The notes: a model not told the origin generated them from the letters alone. Numbered from the stretch's first letter, positions 50,432 through 59,705 are shown. The stretch: 64,000 bases of DNA from an uncultured Pelagibacteraceae bacterium (GCA_902615435.1 CACMOZ010000005.1:1-64000); one strand, 5' to 3'. A program made the numbers and translations.

Positions 50432-51650
50432 CTTTTCTCTTATTCCTCTCACTATCTAATAATTTTGTCAATGCATCAACCATTACATCTGAAGCTTTAA
50501 ATATTTCATTTGGTTGAAATTCATGTGTTGTGTGATTTTCAGAATCAGTTTTGTCTTCAATTATAATTCCCTCATCCGGTGAGTTATTTTTTATATAAAT
50601 TAAAATTAACCAATCAGCTTCGATCGCATCATCCCATTTAATATAAATTTCTCCTGTTTCAAATCTTTTATCAATACATCTGATGATACTTAAATATTTT
50701 GGAATATATTTTTTATTTAATTGAAAGCATAAGCTGTGAGCTGATCGGTAAAAGCTTTCAAGAGCATATTCGATCTTTTCTCTTTCCTCATTATAAACTC
50801 TCTCTTTTTCTAATAATGTTGCTTTGTTATCAGTTTCTTCTACTTTAATACCTAAACTTGCAACTCTTTCTCTTATTGCTTCATTTATTTTTTGCTCTCT
50901 GATTAACTTATATTTTTCTTTTATTTTATCAATTCGTTGTTGAACTTCTTCGTAAGACTCCCTTTGTTGACTTAAAACAAATTTTTCAAGATTTTTAATT
51001 TCTAATTCTTCTCTTTTTCTAAATAGATCAATTTTTTTCTCCAATTTGATTTGCTCTAAAAATTGCCTTTGTTTTTCAGCTCTTTCTTTTCTGAGCTCAG
51101 CCTGTTCTAATTTTATAAATCGTTGTAAATCTAGTTTTCTTTCTTTTTCAAGTTTTTGCTCTTCTTTAAGCTCACTTCTTTTTGCCTCTAAAGCTAATTT
51201 TTCTTTTTCTAGCAATCTTTTTTGAGCATCTTTTTTTTCTTGCTCCATAAGCTTTAGTTTTATTTTCTTTTGTTTTTCTCGCTCTTCTAGAATAATTTTT
51301 TTGATTCCTGAAACTTTATTGGAAATACCTGTAAAAAATTTCTGTAATGTTTGATCTAAATTTATATTAAATCTAAATATAGATTTAACTTTATCATTAA
51401 GTCTTAATAAGCCTGAAATTATAGCTCTTGTTTTTTGAGGGTTTTTATTTGGTTTCTTTAATTTAAAATTTTTCTTTAATTTTACTTTTTTAGTTCTTCT
51501 TATTTTTTTCCTTACTGGTTTTTTTGATTTTTTACTTTTTCGAATTTTCTTATTTTTTATTTTTTTTCTTCTTTTTCTAAGTCTCCGAATTGAGAATTTT
51601 TTTTGTTTTTTTTTCTTAACCTTTGTAGGTTTTTTTTTCCTCTTTTTCAT
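50424..51650 (-). CDS. Large Lys/Arg-rich coiled-coil protein of unknown function
   Basis: 408 residues in three parts: residues 1-75 are extremely rich in Lys and Arg, about 115-285 form a long charged coiled coil (repeated E/K/R with Leu at heptad spacing), and about 290-400 form a mixed globular domain with SLCFQLNKKYIPKYLSIIRCIDKRF and an acidic end. The basic head suggests nucleic-acid or membrane binding. I do not recognise the family. It lies upstream of no obvious partner; cfa precedes it on the same strand by 26 bp. Confidence 0.65.
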   Translation of the reverse strand: MKKRKKKPTKVKKKKQKKFSIRRLRKRRKKIKNKKIRKSKKSKKPVRKKIRRTKKVKLKKNFKLKKPNKNPQKTRAIISGLLRLNDKVKSIFRFNINLDQTLQKFFTGISNKVSGIKKIILEEREKQKKIKLKLMEQEKKDAQKRLLEKEKLALEAKRSELKEEQKLEKERKLDLQRFIKLEQAELRKERAEKQRQFLEQIKLEKKIDLFRKREELEIKNLEKFVLSQQRESYEEVQQRIDKIKEKYKLIREQKINEAIRERVASLGIKVEETDNKATLLEKERVYNEEREKIEYALESFYRSAHSLCFQLNKKYIPKYLSIIRCIDKRFETGEIYIKWDDAIEADWLILIYIKNNSPDEGIIIEDKTDSENHTTHEFQPNEIFKASDVMVDALTKLLDSERNKRKVS

Positions 51651-51676
51651 ACTGACTATTTATTAAATAGCACTTT

Positions 51677-52882
51677 TTATGAATATATATAGTCTCTTGT
51701 ACGGTGGGCTGATTGAAAATTCTTGACAATTTGTAATTGAAAAACAACTAGATCTCTATATCTAAAAGCTGCTGCACAACTTGCCATATAAAATTCCCAC
51801 ATTTTTACAAATTTTTCATCAAATAAATCTTTCACTTCTTTTTTTCTTTCTAAAAATCGCTCTAACCAGCTTTCTAATGTTTTGTCGTAATGTCTTATTA
51901 ACGTTTCAGTGTCTGCAACAATTAAACCAGTTTTTTCAATCGGATTTATTATTTGACTGAAAGAGGGGCAAATACCTCCAGGAAATATATACTTTTGGAT
52001 AAATTTATTAGGAGCTGTTGGTTTATCTACTACTCCTATAGTGTGCAGTAAAAATATCCCGTTATCTTTCAGAAGTTTATTCATTGATTTAAAAAAGGTG
52101 TTATAAAATTTTCTACCCACATGCTCAAACATTCCTACAGAAACAATTCGATCATATTTCCCCTTTACCTCTCTATAATCGATAAGCTCAAATTTTACTT
52201 GATTATCTAAATTAATCTCTTTTGCTTTACGTTTACAATATTCTACTTGATTTTTACTTAAAGAAATTCCAGTTACTTCACATCCTTTTTGTCTAGCTAT
52301 TTCAAAAGCCATGCCACCCCAGCCACAACCAACTTCTAAAATTTTTTGTCCTTCTTCTATATCTAGTTTTTTTATAATATGATCTATCTTGTTTTGTTGA
52401 GCTTCCTCTAAAGTTTTAGTGCCATTTTTCCAATATGCGCACGAATATAATCTATGAGTTTTGTCTAAAAAAATATCGTAAAGCTTTTCACCTCTAGCTC
52501 CACCAATATCATAATGATGTTCAACATTTTTTTTTGATTTACCTGGTAAATTAAAATTCGTTAATGTTCTCCATGTTTGGTATATTTTTTTTGTAATTAG
52601 ACTTGTTGTTGAAATTTCACTTCGACCTAAATTTTTAATAAGTGCCATTAAAAAATCTTTCATCGATGCATTTTCTATTTCAATTTCATTTCTCATATAT
52701 GCTTCTGGAAATTCAAGTTCTGGATCTAACAATAATTTCCAATTTAAGTTCTCTTTAAGTAATTTTAAAGTAATTGGTTTTTCAGTTGAAGGGTTTCCGC
52801 AAATATATTTTTGACCTTTTGCATCTATTAAAATTATTCCATTTTCTTTAAATATTTTTGTAAATATTCTAGCTAAAATCAT
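51677..52882 (-). CDS. cfa: Cyclopropane-fatty-acyl-phospholipid synthase
   Basis: 401 residues. N-terminal lipid-binding part, then the SAM methyltransferase domain with VEHHYDIGGARGEKLYDIFLD, LEVGCGWGGMAFEIARQ (SAM motif I) and SVGMFEHVGRKFYNTFF. PGGICPSFSQI replaces the usual FPGGxLPS. It converts unsaturated acyl chains to cyclopropane chains, or adds a methyl branch. The gene follows the dapA-like gene by 3 bp. Confidence 0.9.
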   Translation of the reverse strand: MILARIFTKIFKENGIILIDAKGQKYICGNPSTEKPITLKLLKENLNWKLLLDPELEFPEAYMRNEIEIENASMKDFLMALIKNLGRSEISTTSLITKKIYQTWRTLTNFNLPGKSKKNVEHHYDIGGARGEKLYDIFLDKTHRLYSCAYWKNGTKTLEEAQQNKIDHIIKKLDIEEGQKILEVGCGWGGMAFEIARQKGCEVTGISLSKNQVEYCKRKAKEINLDNQVKFELIDYREVKGKYDRIVSVGMFEHVGRKFYNTFFKSMNKLLKDNGIFLLHTIGVVDKPTAPNKFIQKYIFPGGICPSFSQIINPIEKTGLIVADTETLIRHYDKTLESWLERFLERKKEVKDLFDEKFVKMWEFYMASCAAAFRYRDLVVFQLQIVKNFQSAHRTRDYIYS

Positions 52883-52885
52883 AAT

Positions 52886-53770
52886 TTATGCAGCCAAATT
52901 TTTCTCTATCAAAAAATCCAACTTATTTAATTTATCTATTAATTCTTTTTGTTTTTCCTCAGATAATAAAACTAGAGGTGGTAAAATATTCTTAAATTTT
53001 TCATCTTTTATTGACAAAAAACTGTGAAGAGCTGAAATCAAATTAAATTGATCGAACGTCTCTCTAACTTCAATTAATTTTTTATTTTTAGATTGTGAAA
53101 CTTTACTTTCAAAGTCATCAAATACTTTTCTAGCTAAAGAATGTGTAACATTAGTTACAGCTGATATACAACCAGAACAACCAAGTTCAAGGCCTTTTAA
53201 AAGTTTTGCCTCTGATCCTGGAAACATTAAAAAATTTGGCAACTTCAAACTTTCAAATAAATTATAACTAGAGTCTTTACATCCAATAATATTTTCTGGA
53301 AAATCATTTACAAGCTTAGTCACTATTTCTGCTGAAAATTTGTAACCGCTTAGCTTTTCAAAATTATAAATTATAATTTTTACTTTAGGAATAGCCGTAA
53401 TTAATCTTGAATAGAAATCATAAACTCCTTCATCCGTATTCCCTTTGTAATATGCTGGTGGCATGATTAAAAACTCTCTAAAATCATATTCTATAGCATA
53501 CCTAATTAAATCAATATTTTCGTGTAAAGAGTTATTTCCGGTTCCTAAAAAAAATTGTTTTCTTAATTTATGGCTCGCAATTTTAGCTATGAGTTCTCTC
53601 TTTTCATTTGTTGAAATTAATTGGCTTTGACCTGTTGAGCCAAAAAAGAAAACTCCATGTAAGCCGCTTTGAATAGCTTCACTTGCATGATTAATTGTTG
53701 CATCAATATTGAGTGTCCTATCAGCATTTAGAATGCTTAATCCAGCTGCGTACACTCCTTTTTTAATCAT
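52886..53770 (-). CDS. DapA/NanA-family class I aldolase
   Basis: 294 residues, (beta/alpha)8. The Schiff-base lysine is in IIGCKDSSYN (about 161), the tyrosine in IIIYNFEKLSGY, and GVFFFGSTGQSQL is the pyruvate-binding GxTG loop. The loop after the Tyr lacks the V-P-x-R segment of true dihydrodipicolinate synthase, so another 2-keto acid aldolase or lyase is likelier. Same operon as cfa. Confidence 0.8.
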   Translation of the reverse strand: MIKKGVYAAGLSILNADRTLNIDATINHASEAIQSGLHGVFFFGSTGQSQLISTNEKRELIAKIASHKLRKQFFLGTGNNSLHENIDLIRYAIEYDFREFLIMPPAYYKGNTDEGVYDFYSRLITAIPKVKIIIYNFEKLSGYKFSAEIVTKLVNDFPENIIGCKDSSYNLFESLKLPNFLMFPGSEAKLLKGLELGCSGCISAVTNVTHSLARKVFDDFESKVSQSKNKKLIEVRETFDQFNLISALHSFLSIKDEKFKNILPPLVLLSEEKQKELIDKLNKLDFLIEKNLAA

Positions 53771-53817
53771 AATCTTACCTAAATTATTCTATTTAAGTTA
53801 TATTATTAAATTTAAAA

Positions 53818-54774
53818 ATGAAAGTTTTAGTAATTCAACCAAAAATTGGAATGGGAGATATGGTTATTTATTTGCCATATATTCATGCAATTTCAAAAAA
53901 ATATCAAAAACCTGTGTCAATTTTAGTGAAAGAAAATTCCCGAGCCAGTCAACTTTTAGCTGAAGATAAACATATTAAAGAAATTATAAAATTAGATCGA
54001 ACTAATGACAATTCTGGATCACACGACGGTCTTTCAGGATTCTTAAAATTAAGCGGAGATCTTAAATTAAAAAAGTTTGATAAAGTTTTTATTTTTAATA
54101 GCTCTTTGAGATATTTATTAATTTCTAAAATAGCTGGAATAAAAAATATCTCTCAATACCCATTATTTAGAAAAAAAGATAATATTGTTACATCTGCTAA
54201 AATTTTTACAGAAAATGAATTAGGAGAAATTGTCTCTACACAACCAGAGCTTATAGTTAACGATAATAAAGTAAATGAAGCTAAACAAAAATTTTCTAAT
54301 GAATTCAAACACATCTGTTTGGGTATATCCGCTAGCGGCCCAACAAAAAGATGGGATATTAAAAACTTTATAAAGCTTTGTATTAAAATAAATGCAAAAA
54401 CTCCTTCAAAATTTTATTTAGCCGCGGGTAAAAATGATAATGGCTTAATTAATCAATTCCTTAACTCTGAACTTTCAAATAACTGTATTTCATTTAAGGA
54501 CTTAAAAATAAGTGAAACGTTACCCATTATCAAAAATTGTAACCTTTATATTGGTAATGATACTGGCTGGTTACATATTTCATCAGCTTTAGATGTAAAA
54601 TGTTTAGCCCTATTTATGGATAGTCCAGTTCAAGCTTATGGAAAATACTCAAAAAATATCAACCTAATAGTGCCTGAAGGTGAAACAGAGGAAACCACAA
54701 CACATAATACTTTAGGAGCGGATAAAATTTCGTTTGAAAAAGTTTTTGATGAGACAATAAAACTTTTAAGTTAA
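53818..54774 (+). CDS. GT9-family (heptosyltransferase-like) glycosyltransferase
   Basis: 318 residues, GT-B fold. N-terminal VLVIQPKIGMGDMVIYLP (usual G-D-x-V), then ICLGISASGPTKRWDIKNFIKL and the donor site NLYIGNDTGWLHISSALDVKCLALF. Transfers heptose or similar sugars to the lipopolysaccharide core, matching the presence of kdsD and lpt genes. The 3' end overlaps the DnaJ-like gene by 4 bp. Confidence 0.82.
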   Translation: MKVLVIQPKIGMGDMVIYLPYIHAISKKYQKPVSILVKENSRASQLLAEDKHIKEIIKLDRTNDNSGSHDGLSGFLKLSGDLKLKKFDKVFIFNSSLRYLLISKIAGIKNISQYPLFRKKDNIVTSAKIFTENELGEIVSTQPELIVNDNKVNEAKQKFSNEFKHICLGISASGPTKRWDIKNFIKLCIKINAKTPSKFYLAAGKNDNGLINQFLNSELSNNCISFKDLKISETLPIIKNCNLYIGNDTGWLHISSALDVKCLALFMDSPVQAYGKYSKNINLIVPEGETEETTTHNTLGADKISFEKVFDETIKLLS

Positions 54775-55280
54775 CTAAAATCAGTTTTAATTATTTTCTC
54801 TTTTGCTTCATTTACAAGTTGACTTAATCTTTCAGTTTTAACATCTCTATTCATATCCGGGTGAATCTTTTTTTGAAGTTGATTTGCAGCTTTAAGTACA
54901 TCTTCTTTGGTGCAACCTCTCTTCAAGCCAAGAAGTTTATAAGCTTCATCGTTTGTTACACTTGATGATCCTTGAGTTTGGCCGAATTGTCCCTGAGAAA
55001 ATCTTCCAGAATTTTTTAAAAATTGAATTAATCGCCACAGCTGAAACATTTGTAAGGCTGTAAAACCTTTTATCTTCAGTCCACTTAAAATTACAAATAG
55101 AAAAGGAAGCGAAAAGATATATTTTCCACCTATAGCTAAAAGTAAAGCTAAGATTAATGAAAAATAAACTGCAATTTTTTTAATAGTAGTTGCTATTTTT
55201 TTGGAACTAGTTCTAGCAAACCAATTCAAAAACAAATAAACAATGACAAAGATGATAATTCCTATTAGAAACAAATTCAT
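54771..55280 (-). CDS. Membrane protein with C-terminal J domain
   Basis: 169 residues. Two hydrophobic segments (about 3-18 and 36-64), a linker with SQGQFGQTQGSS, and a J domain at about 110-165 with the HPD tripeptide in KKIHPDMNRD. Similar TM-J proteins recruit DnaK to the membrane. It diverges from oligopeptidase B with only 13 bp between the starts. Confidence 0.82.
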   Translation of the reverse strand: MNLFLIGIIIFVIVYLFLNWFARTSSKKIATTIKKIAVYFSLILALLLAIGGKYIFSLPFLFVILSGLKIKGFTALQMFQLWRLIQFLKNSGRFSQGQFGQTQGSSSVTNDEAYKLLGLKRGCTKEDVLKAANQLQKKIHPDMNRDVKTERLSQLVNEAKEKIIKTDFS

Positions 55281-55293
55281 ATAATTTTCAAAT

Positions 55294-57378
55294 ATGAGTA
55301 TACCAAAACTTAAAAAAATTAAGAGTGAGAAAAAGTATCACGATCTAACCTTATCTGATGAATATGCTTGGGTTGATCAGCCCGATATCCTTGAGGTGTT
55401 AAAAGATGCTAATAAACTTAATCCTGAAGTAAAAGACTACATTAATGCTAATAATAAGATTACAGAAGATTATTTTAAAGGCATAAAAGATTTACAAAAA
55501 AACTTATTTCAAGAGATAAAATCTAAAATTAAATTAGACGACACCTCTCTTAAGTATAAAGATAAAAAATATTATTATTGGTCAAAGACTGAGGCCAAGG
55601 GAAATTACGGTAAAAGAATAAGACAGTTAATTGACGGATCAAAACCAGAAGAAATTTATTTTGACGGTGACCTTGAAAAAAAGAATTATAGTTCTGAATA
55701 TTTTGGTGTTGGTTCTGTAAGTATATCCCACTGTGATAATTTCATGGCTTACTCGCTGGATTTAAAAGGCTCTGAATACTATACAATTTATCTTAGAGAT
55801 CTAAGATCTGGAAAAAATAAACCTGATGTAATTGAAAATACTAGTGGAGGAATAACATGGTCTTTAGATAGTAAAAGTTTTTTTTATTCTAAACTAGATA
55901 AATTTCACAGACCTAGACAAATTTTTAAACACATAATTGGCACTTCAATTAAAGATGATGAACTTATATTTGAAGAAAAAGATGAGACTTTTACTTGTGG
56001 TATTGGCTTAACATCTGATGAAAAATTTTTCATTATTTCTACCTCAGATCATATAACCACTGAAGATTATTTTTTCCCATCAAATGCTAATGAAATTAAA
56101 CCCGTTTTATTTAAACAGCGTAAAAGAGATGTTAGGTATTCAATAGACTCCTGGAAAGGATATTTTTATGTTCATACAAACGAGGATGCTAGGGATTATA
56201 AAATTCTTAGATGTAAAACAGACTCAATCGATAAATTAGAAGTTTTTATACCCTCAAAAAAAGAGACGGTTATTGGCAGTCTAGATTTTCTAGATAATTA
56301 CATCATACGAGGTGAAAAAACTGATGCAATTCCAAAATTATTGATAAGGAACATTAAAACTAATGAGGAAGAAGAAGTAAATATTTCTAATGAGGCTATA
56401 GGTGTTCCAGGCGCGTCTTTAATGCAGAAAGATACTAATACCACAACAATTAGAGTTCATTGGGAAAGTATGGCTACTCCTGGAAAAATTTATGAATACG
56501 ATATTGTAACAAAAGAAAAAAAATTAGTTAAAGAAACTGAAATTCCTTCGGGTCATGATCCTGATAAATATGTAGTTGAAAGAGTAAAAGCTAAGTCTCA
56601 TGACGGGCGAATGATACCAATAAGCTTGGTAAGATTAAAAGACTCAAAGCAAGATGGAAAATCAAAAATTCTACTCTATGCTTATGGTGCATATAAACAT
56701 AGCATTTCTCCGTCTTTTAGTGCTTCGAGATTTTGTCTTGTTGATAGAGGAATCACTTTTGCTATTGCCCATATAAGAGGTGGAGGCGACTTGGGAGACA
56801 TTTGGCATCGAGAGGGGAAAAAAAAATTTAAGAAAAATACTTTTTTGGATTACATCGCCTGCGCTAATCACCTAATTGAACAACGATATACTTATAAAGG
56901 GGGTGTTTGTTTTTATGGAGGAAGTGCTGGAGGACTTACGGGCAGTGCTGTCGCTAATATGGCGCCTGATTTATTTTTTTCTATGTTACTTTTAGTTCCA
57001 TTTGTAGATGTTATGACAACAATGCTTAACGAAAAGTTACCTTTAACTCCTGGAGAATGGGAGATGTGGGGAAACCCTATTAAGAGTAAAGAATATTTTG
57101 AATATATTCTTTCTTACGCGCCATACAATAATCTTGAAAAAAAAGATTACCCTTCAATGTTAATTACAACATCTTTATTCGATAACCGTGTTCTTTATTC
57201 TGAGCCTGTAAAATATATTGCAAAACTTAGAGATGTAAAAACTGATAACAATACTCAATTACTAAAGTGTAAAATGGAAGCTGCAGGTCATGGTGGTATG
57301 AGTGGGAGAGATAATGCAATAACAGAATTAGCCGAAGAGTATTCTTTTATTTTAAAGACTGCAAAAATTTTAAACTAA
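55294..57378 (+). CDS. ptrB: Oligopeptidase B (prolyl oligopeptidase family)
   Basis: 694 residues. N-terminal seven-bladed propeller to about residue 410, then the hydrolase domain: LYAYGAYKHSISPSFSASR, AHIRGGGDLGDIWHREGK, nucleophile Ser in CFYGGSAGGLTGSAVANMAP, catalytic Asp in TSLFDNRVLY and His in AAGHGGMSGR. Cleaves short peptides after basic residues. Length is normal for the family. It precedes the Hsp20 gene. Confidence 0.92.
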   Translation: MSIPKLKKIKSEKKYHDLTLSDEYAWVDQPDILEVLKDANKLNPEVKDYINANNKITEDYFKGIKDLQKNLFQEIKSKIKLDDTSLKYKDKKYYYWSKTEAKGNYGKRIRQLIDGSKPEEIYFDGDLEKKNYSSEYFGVGSVSISHCDNFMAYSLDLKGSEYYTIYLRDLRSGKNKPDVIENTSGGITWSLDSKSFFYSKLDKFHRPRQIFKHIIGTSIKDDELIFEEKDETFTCGIGLTSDEKFFIISTSDHITTEDYFFPSNANEIKPVLFKQRKRDVRYSIDSWKGYFYVHTNEDARDYKILRCKTDSIDKLEVFIPSKKETVIGSLDFLDNYIIRGEKTDAIPKLLIRNIKTNEEEEVNISNEAIGVPGASLMQKDTNTTTIRVHWESMATPGKIYEYDIVTKEKKLVKETEIPSGHDPDKYVVERVKAKSHDGRMIPISLVRLKDSKQDGKSKILLYAYGAYKHSISPSFSASRFCLVDRGITFAIAHIRGGGDLGDIWHREGKKKFKKNTFLDYIACANHLIEQRYTYKGGVCFYGGSAGGLTGSAVANMAPDLFFSMLLLVPFVDVMTTMLNEKLPLTPGEWEMWGNPIKSKEYFEYILSYAPYNNLEKKDYPSMLITTSLFDNRVLYSEPVKYIAKLRDVKTDNNTQLLKCKMEAAGHGGMSGRDNAITELAEEYSFILKTAKILN

Positions 57379-57382
57379 AGAC

Positions 57383-57413
57383 CTTGAAAATTTAAAATCA
57401 ATTACCATATCTA
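57383..57413 (+). promoter_or_regulatory. Sigma-32-like heat-shock promoter of the Hsp20 gene
   Basis: CTTGAAA (57383-57389), 15 bp, then CCATATCTA (57405-57413), a good match to the RpoH consensus CTTGAAA-N13-17-CCCCATNT. It sits 56 bp before the chosen start of the small heat-shock gene. Confidence 0.65.
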
Positions 57414-57446
57414 AATTGTTGGTCGCCGACTGGGGCCAATGATTAA

Positions 57447-57464
57447 CCTTGCTAACAAAGGAGG
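57447..57464 (+). promoter_or_regulatory. Possible RNA thermometer over the Hsp20 ribosome-binding site
   Basis: CCTTG (57447-57451) can pair with CAAAGG (57456-57461), with a 4-nt loop and one bulge, covering part of the AAAGGAGG Shine-Dalgarno sequence. A weak AU/GU-type hairpin that melts on warming is the known logic of ROSE/fourU thermometers before hsp20 genes. A further upstream pairing, TTGG/CCAA (57419-57439), may extend the structure. Confidence 0.4.
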
Positions 57465-57468
57465 ATAT

Positions 57469-57912
57469 ATGACAAGTAAGGATCTATCGATCTTTAATTC
57501 ACTTAGACCTTTTAGCATTGGATTCGACGATATGTTTGATCAATTTGAATCAATGTTAGGTAATGGCAGTCTTGCTGTACATAGCAATTATCCGCCATAC
57601 AACATCCGAAAAGCAGGCAAAGATAAGTATGCTATTGAAGTAGCAGTTGCTGGCTTTAATAAAGACGATGTTGAAGTTGAATATGAAGACAATCTTTTAA
57701 CAGTGAAAACAAAAGAAGTTAAAAGATCAGAAGAAAAAGATGGTGACGAAGTTATTCATCGAGGAATTTCGCAAAGATCTTTTGCAAGATCATTTACAAT
57801 TGCAGATGATGTAAAAGTAAATGGTGCTGAATTAAAAGATGGTTTGCTTACTATTTCTTGTGAAAAAATCATACCTGAAATAAAGAAAAAAAGACTTATT
57901 GAAATTAAATAA
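57469..57912 (+). CDS. Small heat-shock protein Hsp20 (IbpA-like)
   Basis: 147 residues from the ATG at 57469, chosen because AAAGGAGG precedes it closely; an in-frame ATG at 57439 would read through the leader. Alpha-crystallin domain about 40-135: NIRKAGKDKYAIEVAVAGF, then FARSFTIADDVKVNGAELKDGLLTISCEK, with the final IPEIKKKRLIEIK. Holds unfolding proteins for DnaK. Heat-shock promoter and possible thermometer are described separately. Confidence 0.93.
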   Translation: MTSKDLSIFNSLRPFSIGFDDMFDQFESMLGNGSLAVHSNYPPYNIRKAGKDKYAIEVAVAGFNKDDVEVEYEDNLLTVKTKEVKRSEEKDGDEVIHRGISQRSFARSFTIADDVKVNGAELKDGLLTISCEKIIPEIKKKRLIEIK

Positions 57913-57919
57913 GTTTACC

Positions 57920-57949
57920 TTACTTGCGGAGTTTATACTCCGCGAGTAA
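57920..57949. terminator. Strong hairpin between Hsp20 and the lipoprotein gene
   Basis: TTACTTGCGGAGT / ACTCCGCGAGTAA, a 13-bp stem with one wobble and a 4-nt loop, between two convergent genes. Neither side has a long T tract, but stability and place fit a bidirectional terminator. Confidence 0.65.
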
Positions 57950-57950
57950 C

Positions 57951-58259
57951 TTAAAAACAGTTTTTACTGCTAAAACCAACTACAATATTTTTAGAATTTA
58001 CTTCAAATTTACGTTCACACTTTATCTTATATTTTTCTGTAAAATAAACATAATTTCTATTTCTGGTTTTTAAAAATTCAACTTTATCAGGTTGTCCATA
58101 AAAATTTTTGAGTTCTTCCTCTGATTTATTTAACCATTTGCTTAATTCTTTTTTCTCTAACTCTGTTGTTTGATCAATTTTGTCAGTAACCGTTTGACAA
58201 GCTGAAACGATAATAAAAATTACTAATGATGAAATATATATTTTAACTTTTTTTAACAT
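57951..58259 (-). CDS. Small lipoprotein
   Basis: 102 residues. Lipoprotein signal with lipobox VSAC (Cys21), then LNKSEEELKNFYGQPDKVEFLKTRNRNYVYFTEKYKIKCERKF, resembling SmpA/OmlA-like small outer-membrane lipoproteins in layout. Two cysteines near the C-terminus may form a disulfide. Function unknown. Confidence 0.65.
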   Translation of the reverse strand: MLKKVKIYISSLVIFIIVSACQTVTDKIDQTTELEKKELSKWLNKSEEELKNFYGQPDKVEFLKTRNRNYVYFTEKYKIKCERKFEVNSKNIVVGFSSKNCF

Positions 58260-58310
58260 TTAAAGATTCTATACCTAAAACTTATAAACAGAAATATTGA
58301 GTATAGGTTG

Positions 58311-58316
58311 TATAAT
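58311..58316 (+). promoter_or_regulatory. -10 box before the NCS2 leader peptide
   Basis: TATAAT, perfect consensus, 6 bp before the A of the ATG at 58323. Transcription would then begin at or next to that ATG. No clear -35 element. Confidence 0.5.
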
Positions 58317-58322
58317 TGTCAA

Positions 58323-58394
58323 ATGGCCCAAATTAATCAAGATTTTGAAATAGATATAGAGTATTTAACATCAACAGGAGGTTTTAGATGTTGA
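58323..58394 (+). CDS. 23-codon possible leader peptide overlapping the NCS2 permease start
   Basis: MAQINQDFEIDIEYLTSTGGFRC, ending TGA inside the first codons of the permease (ATG at 58388). The ATG appears to be at or near the transcript's 5' end, so it would be read as a leaderless start. AGGAGG in the last codons (GGAGGT, 58378-58383) serves as Shine-Dalgarno for the permease. Could couple or attenuate permease translation. Coding is unproven. Confidence 0.4.
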   Translation: MAQINQDFEIDIEYLTSTGGFRC

Positions 58395-59698
58395 ATAAAT
58401 ATTTTGAATATAAAAAACACAAAACAAATTTTAGAACTGAAGTAATCGCTGGAGTAACAACTTTCCTTACAATGGCTTACATTATGTTCTTAAATCCTTT
58501 TATTCTTTCTGGTGAATTCGCTGGAACAGAAAAAGGTTTTTTTGACTTTGGAGCGGTATTCACTGCAACAATTTTAGCGACCGCCGTAGCTTGTTTTATC
58601 ATGGCATTTCATGGAAAAACTTGGCCGGTAGGATTAGCGCCAGGAATGGGTATCAACGCATTTGTTGCCTATGGCGTTGTTGCTGGACAAGGTTATACAC
58701 CCCAAGCAGCATTAGGTGCTGTTCTTGTTGCTGGAGTAATCTTCTTAGCAATTTCATTAACACCGATCAGGGCGTGGTTAATAAACTCTATTCCAAAAAG
58801 TTTAAAACTTGGAATTGGAGCTGGTATTGGATTATTCTTAGCAATTATCGGTTTGGAGATTATGGGAGTAGTTGGTGATCATCCTGTAACATTAGTTACA
58901 TTAGGTGATATTAAAAATCCTTTAGTGCTTCTAGCATGTGCAACTTTCGTTTTCATGATTGTTCTAGAGAAAATGAAAGTAAAAGGAAATATTATAATAG
59001 GTATTTTACTTTTTAGTATCATTGCATGGGCAACAGGTTTAGCTAAATTTAATGGGGTGGTGGGATCAATTCCTCCAATGACTTACTTATTTGAGTTTGA
59101 TCTTAAAGCTGCATTCACTGCTGGTATGGCTTCAATTGTTTTCACTTTATTATTTATCGACTTTTTTGATACAGCTGGAACATTAACTTCAGTAGCTAAT
59201 GTTGCAGGAAAAGTTGATAGAAAAGGTAAAGTGCAAGACATAGATAAGGCAATGCTATCAGACAGTGTTGGAACAGTTGCAGGAGCTATGATGGGTACAA
59301 CGACTGTAACAAGTTATGTAGAGTCTGGTTCAGGTGTAAAAGCTGGCGGAAGAACAGGAATGACTTCTTTAGTTATTGGTGTTTTATTCTTAGCTTGTTT
59401 ATTCTTTGCTCCTTTAGCAACAAGCTTACCAAAAGAAATAGATGGAGCGGCCTTATTATACGTGGCTATTTTATTCGTAAGAAATATTACCGATATAGAA
59501 TGGAACGATATAGCTGAGTCTGGTCCTGCTGTGCTTGCTATGATTGTTATGCCACTTACTTATAGTATTAGTAATGGTATTGCTTTAGCTTTCATCGCTT
59601 ATGCATTAATTAGAATTTTTACTGGTAAATTTGGAAAAACTTCTCCTGCAATTTGGGTAATTGCAGCAGCTAGTGTTTTAAGCTTTTACGTAGGTTAA
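58388..59698 (+). CDS. NCS2-family purine permease (AzgA-like)
   Basis: 436 residues, about 12-14 hydrophobic segments. Signatures of the AzgA/hypoxanthine-guanine group: TEVIAGVTTFLTMAYIMFLNP at the N-terminus, GLAPGMGINAFVAYG, LFIDFFDTAGTLTSVA and TTTVTSYVESGSGVKAGGRTG. Imports purine bases with protons. A purine phosphoribosyltransferase gene lies immediately downstream on the opposite strand, forming a salvage pair. Confidence 0.9.
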   Translation: MLNKYFEYKKHKTNFRTEVIAGVTTFLTMAYIMFLNPFILSGEFAGTEKGFFDFGAVFTATILATAVACFIMAFHGKTWPVGLAPGMGINAFVAYGVVAGQGYTPQAALGAVLVAGVIFLAISLTPIRAWLINSIPKSLKLGIGAGIGLFLAIIGLEIMGVVGDHPVTLVTLGDIKNPLVLLACATFVFMIVLEKMKVKGNIIIGILLFSIIAWATGLAKFNGVVGSIPPMTYLFEFDLKAAFTAGMASIVFTLLFIDFFDTAGTLTSVANVAGKVDRKGKVQDIDKAMLSDSVGTVAGAMMGTTTVTSYVESGSGVKAGGRTGMTSLVIGVLFLACLFFAPLATSLPKEIDGAALLYVAILFVRNITDIEWNDIAESGPAVLAMIVMPLTYSISNGIALAFIAYALIRIFTGKFGKTSPAIWVIAAASVLSFYVG

Positions 59699-59705
59699 TG
59701 ATTTT

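Noticed and set aside
58260..58387. Purine riboswitch before the NCS2 permease
   Set aside because: No purine-aptamer consensus or three-way junction; the short leader is better explained by a promoter and a small open frame.
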